Positions 6,090 through 13,292 of a stretch of 13,698 nt of DNA are shown one piece after another. The first letter of the stretch is position 1, and the number at the start of each line of letters is the position of its first letter. Origin of the DNA: Atopobium sp. Lineage in GTDB: Bacteria > Actinomycetota > Coriobacteriia > Coriobacteriales > Atopobiaceae. Both the position numbers and the translations under genes were made by a program. The notes under the pieces are model-generated. The model searched no databases. It saw only the letters and a program-made list of their open reading frames with translations, and had not been told where the DNA came from. The stretch spans positions 1 to 13,698 of the forward strand of contig JABZGZ010000027.1 in the NCBI GenBank assembly GCA_015259105.1, given 5' to 3'.

Positions 6090-9000
6090 ATGACCAGCAC
6101 TAAAAGCGCTACGCAAAAACTAGAAGAACTCATTCTTCCCGGTACCCCCTCTGCAGTTCTCAAAAAATATTTGGAGCTTGCAGAGAGGGCGGAGCATGAG
6201 TCGTTTGATGTCTTAGAGGACGACATTGTTGTTTTGGATACCGAAACAACAGGTCTATCCTTTAAGAAATGCTCTCTTATTGAGATTTCTGCTGCTAAAT
6301 TGAGCGGAAGAGAGATTGTGGAGCGCTTTCAGACGTTTGTTGACCCGGGGTGCTCAATTCCCGAAGAAATTACTGCGCTAACCTCAATTACTGACGAAGA
6401 TGTTAAAGGCGCACCAAGCGCAAAAGAAGCTGTTGCTGCCCTTGCAGAGTTTGTTGGCGGACTTCCAGTTCTGGCACATAACGCTACCTTTGACCGCACG
6501 TTTATTGAACGGGTACCTGGTGGAACTTCGGTCTCTGATACCTGGATTGATACGCTGTCGCTTTCACGCATAGCTCTACCTAGGCTTTCTTCGCACAAGC
6601 TTTCTAGCATGGCTGAAGCGTTTGGCACCATGAAGGTTACCCACCGTGCAAGTGACGACGTAGATGCCCTTTGCGGCATGTGGCGCATCTTACTTTTGGG
6701 ACTTATGAATCTGCCCCGCGGGCTTCTCGCCAAATTGGCATCAATGCACGAGGGAGTGGAGTGGGCGTTTAGGCCGATCTTCTCGTATTTGTCAAAGATG
6801 AAAGAAGAAGAGGCTGTTCGACGCGGCGTCGCAAAAGAAGACGCAACAGGAGCCGAGCTTGCAGACGCGGAGATTTCGGGCACGTTCTTCTCGCTCAAGG
6901 ACATTCGTAGCCAGCTTGTTGCCGACATAAAAGCAAAGGCGAGAAGAGACGCGGATGACCCTGAGACGCCTGCCATGCTGCCGATTTCTAAAGACGAGAT
7001 TCACAGAGCGTTTGCTAAACCGGGCATTGTCTCGCAGATGTATGACAAATTTGAGACGCGCAGCGAGCAGGTAAGCATGTCCGTTGAGGTCAGAAATGCG
7101 CTGGTCACTTCTTCGCATAGAGAGCTTGAAGCCGGAACTGGCATTGGCAAGTCAATTGCATACCTGCTGCCTGAGGTGCTCTTTGCGCAGAAAAACGATG
7201 TTACGGTAGGTATTGCTACAAAGACAAACGCACTGACCGACCAGCTTGTTGCACACGACCTTCCAGCGCTTGCGAAGGCGCTTCCTAACGGGTTGAGTTT
7301 TTGCAGCTTAAAGGGGTACGAGCACTATCCGTGCTTGCATCGTGTTGATAGAGCTGCCCTTGAAGAGCTTCCACTGACGCTCATCGACCAAGAAGGTCGC
7401 TCGAGCAATAGCGTTGCCTCAGATATGCTGACCGCAATTGCTGTGATTTATGCATACGCATGCCAGTCAGCCGACGGCGATTTGGATGCGCTGGGTATTC
7501 GTTGGCGTTCAGTTCCACGCGAGATGGTAACTATCAAGGCTGCAGAGTGTCTGCGCTCCAAGTGCCCATATTACCCTCACGAGTGCTTTGTTCATGGAGC
7601 TCGTAAACGTGCAGGATCTTCAGATGTTGTGGTGACCAACCACTCTCTGTTGCTCAGAAACGTTGCTGCTGACGGTAAAATTCTGCCTCCTATCAGGCAT
7701 TGGGTAATTGACGAGGCTCATGGTTTTGAAGCTGAAGCTCGCCGTCAGTGGGCAGTAGAAATCTCTGCCAAAGAGATGCGAAACGGCTTTGAGCTGCTCG
7801 GAGGCATCAAGTCTGGCGCTATCCACGCCGCTATGGTGGGCGCTGCCAACCTTGAGGACTCTACGCTGCTCACGGGGCTTCTCACGCGCTCTGCCGCCGC
7901 AGTTCAGCGAGTCATGGCAGCAATGGGCAACCTTATGGCCACTGTGCATGAGCTGGCTCCGTTGGCTAAAAGTGATGGTGGCTATAACTCCCTTCAGCTT
8001 TGGATTAACGACGAGGTAAGAGAAACAGAGGAATGGAAAGAAGTCTTAGAGACCGCTTCCATCGCCCTTTCTGCTCTTGAAGAAGCTGCTCTCCGAATAG
8101 GCAAAACTACCGATGCACTTGTCGCGTCGGCACCAAACCTCGCAAGCAACTTGAGCGAGGCTGGGGTGTTCTTGAGTACCCTTCTGGATTCACTGAAGCT
8201 CATCTGTGAGGGAACGGACAAGAGCTACGTCTATTCAGTCAAGTTAACCCGACTAAAACGCGACATTGGCTCTGAAGCCCTTATGGCCGAGAAGCTTGAT
8301 ATTGGAGCAGAGCTGGCAGAGAAGTGGTTGCCGGAGACGCATTCTGTTGTGTTTACCTCAGCAACCATTGCTGTTGGAGATGATTTCTCGCATTTTGAGC
8401 ATGCTGTTGGCCTGGATAGGGGCTCTTTTGAGCACAAGAGCCTGCACTTAGAGTCAAGTTTTGACTACGAGAATCATATGGGCGTCTTTGTGGCTGAGGA
8501 TATGCCTGCGCCAACTGATCAGGGCTACTTAGACGCTCTGGAAAAGCTGCTGTACGACGTACACGTTCAGATGGGCGGCTCGGTGCTGACGCTCTTCACT
8601 AACAGACGCGACATGGAGCGCCTCTTTGAAGCGCTAGAGCCTCGCTTGAGTGAGCGTGGCCTTAACCTTGCCTGCCAGGAGCGATCTTCTTCCGCGCGAC
8701 GCGTTCGCGAAAAGTTCCTAGCCGAGAAGAACCTCTCGCTGTTTGCTCTTAAATCGTTCTGGGAAGGCTTTGACGCTGCGGGAGATACGCTTAGGTGCGT
8801 GGTAATCCCTAAGCTTCCGTTTGCAAGTCCCAACGAACCGCTGGTCAAAGAGCGTGAGGCGCGAGAAGACCGTGCGTGGTGGCGCTATTCTTTGCCGGAG
8901 GCAGTAATTGCAACTAAGCAGGCTGCTGGCCGCCTTATCAGGAGCACTGAGGACAAGGGCGTTTTGGTGCTTGCCGATTCCAGGCTAGTGTCCAAGCGCT

Positions 9001-9107
9001 ATGGCAGCTCGTTCTTGAAGTCATTGCCCAACAAGAACTACCAGCGCGTCTTGACAAAAGATATCTCCGAGCAAATTGCCAAATGGCGAGAAGAACACGA
9101 CGCGTAG
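6090..9107 (+). CDS. dinG: DinG-family protein: DEDDh exonuclease fused to Fe-S XPD/DinG helicase
   Basis: The 1005-residue protein starts with a DnaQ-like DEDDh exonuclease (about 45-205) whose catalytic residues are all visible: D50 and E52 in LDTETTG, D135 in HNATFD, and H185 and D190 in HRASDD. A helicase of the XPD/DinG superfamily 2 follows, with Walker A GTGIGKS (349-355), the DEAH box (541-544) and motif VI QAAGRLIR (944-951). Between motifs I and II, cysteines C415, C487, C492 and C499 repeat the spacing of the E. coli DinG 4Fe-4S ligands (C120, C194, C199, C205). The predicted role is unwinding and trimming DNA, possibly R-loops or damaged forks. ATG 6090 has only a weak site (GTAGG), and an in-frame stop sits just upstream, so translation may rely on coupling to ddl. 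Confidence 0.92.
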   Translation: MTSTKSATQKLEELILPGTPSAVLKKYLELAERAEHESFDVLEDDIVVLDTETTGLSFKKCSLIEISAAKLSGREIVERFQTFVDPGCSIPEEITALTSITDEDVKGAPSAKEAVAALAEFVGGLPVLAHNATFDRTFIERVPGGTSVSDTWIDTLSLSRIALPRLSSHKLSSMAEAFGTMKVTHRASDDVDALCGMWRILLLGLMNLPRGLLAKLASMHEGVEWAFRPIFSYLSKMKEEEAVRRGVAKEDATGAELADAEISGTFFSLKDIRSQLVADIKAKARRDADDPETPAMLPISKDEIHRAFAKPGIVSQMYDKFETRSEQVSMSVEVRNALVTSSHRELEAGTGIGKSIAYLLPEVLFAQKNDVTVGIATKTNALTDQLVAHDLPALAKALPNGLSFCSLKGYEHYPCLHRVDRAALEELPLTLIDQEGRSSNSVASDMLTAIAVIYAYACQSADGDLDALGIRWRSVPREMVTIKAAECLRSKCPYYPHECFVHGARKRAGSSDVVVTNHSLLLRNVAADGKILPPIRHWVIDEAHGFEAEARRQWAVEISAKEMRNGFELLGGIKSGAIHAAMVGAANLEDSTLLTGLLTRSAAAVQRVMAAMGNLMATVHELAPLAKSDGGYNSLQLWINDEVRETEEWKEVLETASIALSALEEAALRIGKTTDALVASAPNLASNLSEAGVFLSTLLDSLKLICEGTDKSYVYSVKLTRLKRDIGSEALMAEKLDIGAELAEKWLPETHSVVFTSATIAVGDDFSHFEHAVGLDRGSFEHKSLHLESSFDYENHMGVFVAEDMPAPTDQGYLDALEKLLYDVHVQMGGSVLTLFTNRRDMERLFEALEPRLSERGLNLACQERSSSARRVREKFLAEKNLSLFALKSFWEGFDAAGDTLRCVVIPKLPFASPNEPLVKEREAREDRAWWRYSLPEAVIATKQAAGRLIRSTEDKGVLVLADSRLVSKRYGSSFLKSLPNKNYQRVLTKDISEQIAKWREEHDA

Positions 9108-9132
9108 CAGCACCAACAGCTGCCTAATTGCC

Positions 9133-10119
9133 TTAAAGTTCCTCTTCTGCAGCAAGTAGAGTTGCAGTGTAGGCGCGCATTGCCTGAGTCACGGCCTGAT
9201 CTTTGGTTGTTACTTTTCCCTTAAGGGCAAGCAGCCGTTGTAGCAGCCATGTTCCGCCGTAATAGGGGACAGTTGCTTTAATCTCTGCGGCATTGCGCTG
9301 GTTTCCAACTGTTTTAAGCCCCGGCCACGAATAGTGCGTAAGAGCACTTTTATCAAGAAAGACAAGCTCTACTAACTGCGATCTTTTTTCTGCAGCAGAA
9401 TCTCTCACGTGTTCTGCAAGTTTTAACTGATCAAATGAAGCGGGGCGGGCTTCAATGTGACTCATGCGATTGACTCTGAAGACTCTTTGCTGTTTGAGGT
9501 CTAAATCAATTCCCTCGATAAGCCAGCCGTTCTCTCCGTATGACAATTGATAGGGAAGAACATTTCTTTGGCTGATTACAGCTTCTTTATTGCTTTGAGT
9601 TTCCACAAACGTCATCTCAGAACGATACTCAAATGAAATAACCCGTGACTCCGCAATTGCATTTGCGCAGGTGAGGAATGCGTCTACTTCTTTAGTATAA
9701 CTTTTAGAGACAAGTGAAGCTGAAGCATCATCTGACGAAGAGTCTGCTGTATAGGGAGACTTCAGAAGTTTCCAAAATACACTTTCTTGGGGCAAGGCGA
9801 GTACTGTAAACGCCTCTTTAAGCGCTAACGTTTCTTCGTCTGTTAAGACAAGCCTACAGGTTCTAAATGGAGACTCTCCAACGAGCGTCAAAGTATCTTG
9901 GTCGCCAGTAAGCGGGAGGGAAAGATAGCCATTCTCGTCCGTGAGCTGCAAAAGCTCCATCAGAATAGCAGCCTCTTCTGAGGTGATGCCAAACCGCGAC
10001 TGGACCGCACTCAACTCGACCGCGTCAAAAGAATCTCTAAATGCAGCGGCAAGCAACACGAGTTTGTAGACGGCTGAAGAAATGTTTTTTCTTCCAAAAG
10101 AGGTGTTTTTAACGGCCAT
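9133..10119 (-). CDS. WYL-domain transcriptional regulator, PafC-like (second of a tandem pair)
   Basis: The 328-residue protein has an N-terminal winged-helix-like region (about 12-70, including AVELSAVQSRFGITSEEAAI). A WYL domain follows (about 157-222), with VISFEYRS (160-167) and the core GENGWLIEGID...QRVFRVNRM, where WLI stands for the naming WYL tripeptide. A C-terminal WCX extension covers about 245-325. WYL proteins are transcription factors that often sense nucleic acid ligands; in mycobacteria the PafB-PafC pair activates DNA-damage genes independently of LexA. ATG 10119, with GAGG at 10126-10129 on the complement, is preferred over TTG 10125. It overlaps the upstream partner by 11 bases, which fits a heterodimer made from coupled genes. 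Its 3' end faces dinG across 25 bases. The target genes are unknown. Confidence 0.83.
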   Translation of the reverse strand: MAVKNTSFGRKNISSAVYKLVLLAAAFRDSFDAVELSAVQSRFGITSEEAAILMELLQLTDENGYLSLPLTGDQDTLTLVGESPFRTCRLVLTDEETLALKEAFTVLALPQESVFWKLLKSPYTADSSSDDASASLVSKSYTKEVDAFLTCANAIAESRVISFEYRSEMTFVETQSNKEAVISQRNVLPYQLSYGENGWLIEGIDLDLKQQRVFRVNRMSHIEARPASFDQLKLAEHVRDSAAEKRSQLVELVFLDKSALTHYSWPGLKTVGNQRNAAEIKATVPYYGGTWLLQRLLALKGKVTTKDQAVTQAMRAYTATLLAAEEEL

Positions 10120-11089
10120 TGGCAACCTCGCTTAAAGACTCTCTCCATTTTGCGAGAAGAGGCTCTGGAGACCTTGGAATTAATCCATGAGCAAGAATCC
10201 AAGATAAAGCAGTGTTCTCATGGGCGTAAGCAACGGTCCATAAAGCTCCATTAGGAAGAAGCTCAATATCGCCTTGACCTTGCGAGAAATGCTCAAAAGC
10301 AGCGAGTGTGTTTTTGGGGACAAACGCAGTAAGAGTGCCAGCCTGCGATCCGAGCTGGAAATCAAGCAGGTTGTAGTCATTGGAATCAAAATCTTCCGGG
10401 ATGGAGAAGTGCTCATTTTTAAGAATTGCAGCATCTAAGACACGGTCAATGCGAAAAGTTTTGATCGAAGCAGTTTCACTGTTGGGTGAAAAATCTTGAG
10501 CCACAAAGTACAGAAGTCCCTGCGAAACAAAGAAGTCCAAAATACCAAGATGCTTTTGTTTAACCTGTTCCTGCGAGTTTGTATACGTGACCTCTACCCG
10601 TTGTTTAGAGCTGAGGGATTCATAGAGAACAGGGAAGACTTTGCTTTGAGAAGAAGCACTGAGTTTTTGGCTCCCCGGATTGTCTGAATCTGTGGAATAA
10701 AAGTTGCCCACAATTTTAGAAAGCGCGTTTCTTAATTCCTCCTGGTACACAAAAGTTGTATCAGTGAGAACTGCGCTGCAGATAACAAGCAGTTGATTGG
10801 CATCTTCAGGGCTTAAGTCGTACGAGGAATCAAAGAAATTTGAGTCCGAAAGATAGAACGACTTCTCTTTTCCTGTTTTTACCTCAGTAATTGCAAATCC
10901 GAGTGATTTTAGAACAGCGCGATCTCTTGAAAACGTTCTTGAAGCTGAATCAGTAGACAAATCCGAGTAAATCGTCGTATAAATCTCTGCCGAAGGTAAA
11001 GGCCCCTTTTGAAGTAGCAGCATAAATAGCGAGAAAATCCTCCAGGCACCTAGCTCGTTGTTGTCTAGATATTGATCGTTTGGAGCCAT
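10109..11089 (-). CDS. WYL-domain transcriptional regulator, PafB-like (first of a tandem pair)
   Basis: The 326-residue protein begins with a DeoR/HTH_11-like winged helix: GAWRIFSLFMLLLQKGPLP (14-32) leads to the recognition segment SRTFSRDRAVLKSLGF (50-65), typical of WYL regulators. The WYL domain (about 157-222) has the core KHLGILDFFVSQGLLYFVAQD (179-199) and KTFRIDRV (210-217); LYF replaces the tripeptide WYL. The C-terminal part (250-326) is the WCX-type extension. GGGAGGTGA (11092-11100 on the complement) fixes ATG 11089; the TTG at 11122 has nothing comparable. It is the promoter-proximal gene of the pair and divergent from the M28-type gene. No Pup-proteasome genes are in the window. 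Confidence 0.83.
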   Translation of the reverse strand: MAPNDQYLDNNELGAWRIFSLFMLLLQKGPLPSAEIYTTIYSDLSTDSASRTFSRDRAVLKSLGFAITEVKTGKEKSFYLSDSNFFDSSYDLSPEDANQLLVICSAVLTDTTFVYQEELRNALSKIVGNFYSTDSDNPGSQKLSASSQSKVFPVLYESLSSKQRVEVTYTNSQEQVKQKHLGILDFFVSQGLLYFVAQDFSPNSETASIKTFRIDRVLDAAILKNEHFSIPEDFDSNDYNLLDFQLGSQAGTLTAFVPKNTLAAFEHFSQGQGDIELLPNGALWTVAYAHENTALSWILAHGLIPRSPEPLLAKWRESLSEVANGR

Positions 11090-11091
11090 AT

Positions 11092-11100
11092 TCACCTCCC
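11092..11100 (-). promoter_or_regulatory. Ribosome binding site that fixes the PafB-like start
   Basis: GGGAGGTGA on the complement is a near-ideal Shine-Dalgarno sequence directly before ATG 11089, which rules out the longer TTG start. Confidence 0.85.
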
Positions 11101-11266
11101 GCTTTTTACTACCTGAACTCAAATCTCTCTAAACATATACGAAAGTTTTTGATATTTAGTGCAGAATTTCTAAATTTGGACGTAAAAATACACTTTAACC
11201 GCTACATTTCGATATAAGACGTATACTAATGACGTATGTATGAAACCTGTCAGAAGACATGCCAAC

Positions 11267-11272
11267 GAAGGA
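11267..11272 (+). promoter_or_regulatory. Ribosome binding site that fixes the M28-type start
   Basis: GAAGGA lies six bases before ATG 11279. The in-frame ATG at 11240 has no such site and would add 13 residues (ending EGRS) encoded partly by this site. Confidence 0.75.
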
Positions 11273-11278
11273 CGCAGT

Positions 11279-13204
11279 ATGGCCATTACACATGACTATG
11301 TTGACTATCTAGACGAGCAGATTGATATTGCTCCTGCCGGTAGCCAAGAGGAGCTTCAGGCTGCTCAAACCATTGCTGAAGAAATGAAACTTCACGGGCT
11401 TGAGGCAACCATTGAAGAATTTGATGCTAAGTCTATTAAGAGTCTTGGTTATTCAATCTATTTAATCCTCCTCTTCATTGGCGTTATTTTTGCAGGCACT
11501 GGCAATGCAGCACTTATTGCTTTTGGCGTTCTGCTTGTTGTCGGCTTTGGTGCACTTACGTGCCTCAAGTACTTTGGTAATGACATTCTTGGTTCATTTG
11601 GATCTTCCATCAGAAGCCAGAACGTTGTTGCTAAGCACGAAGCTACTGGCGAGCTTGTTGCAAAGGGCAACCGTCCAATCGTCATCGTTGCTCACTATGA
11701 CTCTCCACATACAAACTTCCTTGTTGAGTCTCCTGTAGCAAAGTACGTACCTCTTGCACAGAAGTATTCGCGTTGGTGCGTAGTTGCAGTGTTTGTTGCT
11801 ACATTTGTTCAGATTCTTCGCTTCCTTCCTGATCCAGTCCGTGTCCTCTTCTGGATTGTTGGTATTCTTGCAGCTCTTCCACTTGTTGCTCTTTCTGTTG
11901 CAACTATTGCAGAGCGTTTTGCACCTTGTACTATTGGCGCAAACAATAACAAGTCTTCAGTTGCAGCTCTTCTTGGTATTCTCGAGAATGTCCGTCCTAC
12001 CGGTCATCGTCCTGAGGTTGTTCATCACTTTGCAGGAGATGCTGCCGCACTTATCCCAGAGCCTGATGAGGTAGAGGGTGTCCGTCACGGTGAGGAAGTC
12101 CTTAACTCGTTGGGCATTCTTCCTGAGGACTGCGAAGTAAGCTACGTTGCTTATGACACTACTGGTGCAAGCCAGACTGCATCTCTTGAGGATGTTGCAG
12201 AGGCCGTAAACGCAACAACAGAAGACGAGCAGGCTGAGGATGCTGCTGCTGACAACACCGTTGCTTATGATTCTGTTGACGATGAGCTTAATGCAACCAT
12301 GAAGCAGGTTCATGAGTCCGCAGATGCAGACGCAACGCAGGTACAGCCTGATGCAACACATGAGCTCCATGCTAAGAACGATTTTGCTCGTCGTGCGTCC
12401 CTCTTTGATCTTCCTGATCCTTCTGGCGATGCCGTTGATCCTCTGGCTCCATCTTCCGAGCCAGCTCCTCACTATGTCCCAGCTCAGACAGCTACACCAA
12501 CTCCAGAGGCAGAGGATGCAGAGAGTCCATTCGATACCATTTCAGCCGATGAGGGCCTAACAGAGGCGCAAGACGCAAAGACTCCTGAGGCAAAGCGTCG
12601 TTCCTTTAGACTCTTCGGTCGCAACGATGGTCCATCGGATGACTGGAAGGGTGGCGCAGCTCCATCTGCTGAGAATCGTGAAGAGACCGACTCTGAAGAT
12701 GCAGCTGCTATTTCTGAGGATGATCTTCGTAACGCCGTTCTGTCTCTCTCTGATGACGAACTCATTGCACATGACATTTGGTTTGTTGCGCTTGGAGCAT
12801 CTGACTTTGATCACGCAGGCATGAGAGAGTTCCTCTCAAAGCACAGAACTGATATTCGCGGTGCTTTCCTGATTAACCTTGATTGCGTTGGCGCTGGCTC
12901 GCTCTCTATTCTTAAGAACGAGGGAATTGGCAACGTTCGCCGCGCTGACCGTAGAATGACTCGACTCCTTTCTACCATTGCAACTGATCTTCATATCGAT
13001 GTTGAGCAGAGCGCATTTGACTGGGGAACCACTGACGCAACTCCTGCAATGCAGAATTCAGTTCGTTCCGTTACCTTAATGGGCTTAAATGAGGACGGAC
13101 TTCCTGCACTTAGCCGTACCGCCGCTGATGTTCGCGAGAACGTTAATGCTGGCCAGTGTGCTGACGCTGCAGCTCTTGTTACTGAGCTTATTAGACGCTC
13201 ATAA
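11279..13204 (+). CDS. Membrane protein of the M28 metallopeptidase fold, probably catalytically inactive
   Basis: The 641-residue protein has an N-terminal segment (1-50), two membrane segments (about 57-97), the M28 HxD motif H139-Y-D141 in VAHYDSPHT, and a second membrane hairpin (about 166-210). Next comes GANNNKSSVAALLG (220-233), then an acidic, Ala/Pro/Thr-rich, likely disordered linker (about 250-490), and the end of the fold (WFVALGASDFDH, INLDCVG, TTDATP). Compared with M28 peptidases, the bridging Asp of GAxDN is Asn223, the catalytic Glu-Glu pair falls in SDF (508-510), and the final His of SDH is Ala587; H139, D141 and D535 remain. Activity is therefore doubtful. Codon choice is biased (GCA/GCT, CGT, GTT), hinting at good expression. 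A strong terminator follows. The role is unknown; it may be structural or a binding protein. Confidence 0.8.
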   Translation: MAITHDYVDYLDEQIDIAPAGSQEELQAAQTIAEEMKLHGLEATIEEFDAKSIKSLGYSIYLILLFIGVIFAGTGNAALIAFGVLLVVGFGALTCLKYFGNDILGSFGSSIRSQNVVAKHEATGELVAKGNRPIVIVAHYDSPHTNFLVESPVAKYVPLAQKYSRWCVVAVFVATFVQILRFLPDPVRVLFWIVGILAALPLVALSVATIAERFAPCTIGANNNKSSVAALLGILENVRPTGHRPEVVHHFAGDAAALIPEPDEVEGVRHGEEVLNSLGILPEDCEVSYVAYDTTGASQTASLEDVAEAVNATTEDEQAEDAAADNTVAYDSVDDELNATMKQVHESADADATQVQPDATHELHAKNDFARRASLFDLPDPSGDAVDPLAPSSEPAPHYVPAQTATPTPEAEDAESPFDTISADEGLTEAQDAKTPEAKRRSFRLFGRNDGPSDDWKGGAAPSAENREETDSEDAAAISEDDLRNAVLSLSDDELIAHDIWFVALGASDFDHAGMREFLSKHRTDIRGAFLINLDCVGAGSLSILKNEGIGNVRRADRRMTRLLSTIATDLHIDVEQSAFDWGTTDATPAMQNSVRSVTLMGLNEDGLPALSRTAADVRENVNAGQCADAAALVTELIRRS

Positions 13205-13235
13205 ACGAACAAATTACTAGCTAGAGTAAGTTTTC

Positions 13236-13269
13236 AAGAAAGGGCAGAGATTTCTGCCCTTTCTTTTTT
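13236..13269 (+). terminator. Rho-independent terminator after the M28-type gene
   Basis: A perfect 13-bp stem (13236-13248 with 13253-13265) and a four-base loop GATT are followed by a T tract to 13269. It lies 32 bases after the stop. The minus-strand version lacks a good T tract, so it serves mainly the plus-strand gene, though it may also stop the convergent surface-protein transcript. Confidence 0.94.
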
Positions 13270-13292
13270 AGTGCTAAGGCAAGATTGCTCAA

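Larger units (their letters stand above)
11090..11278. promoter_or_regulatory. Divergent intergenic region between the WYL pair and the M28-type gene
   Basis: This 189-base AT-rich stretch must hold both promoters. On the plus strand TATAAG (11213-11218) and TATACT (11222-11227) each match five of six positions of a -10 box, but no good -35 box is correctly spaced, so neither is certain. GACGTA occurs three times (11179, 11218, 11231), the last two as GACGTAT starting 13 bases apart. Confidence 0.45.

Noticed and set aside
9107..9123. Hairpin GCAGC/GCTGC after dinG as a terminator
   Set aside because: The stem is only five base pairs and no T tract follows on either strand.
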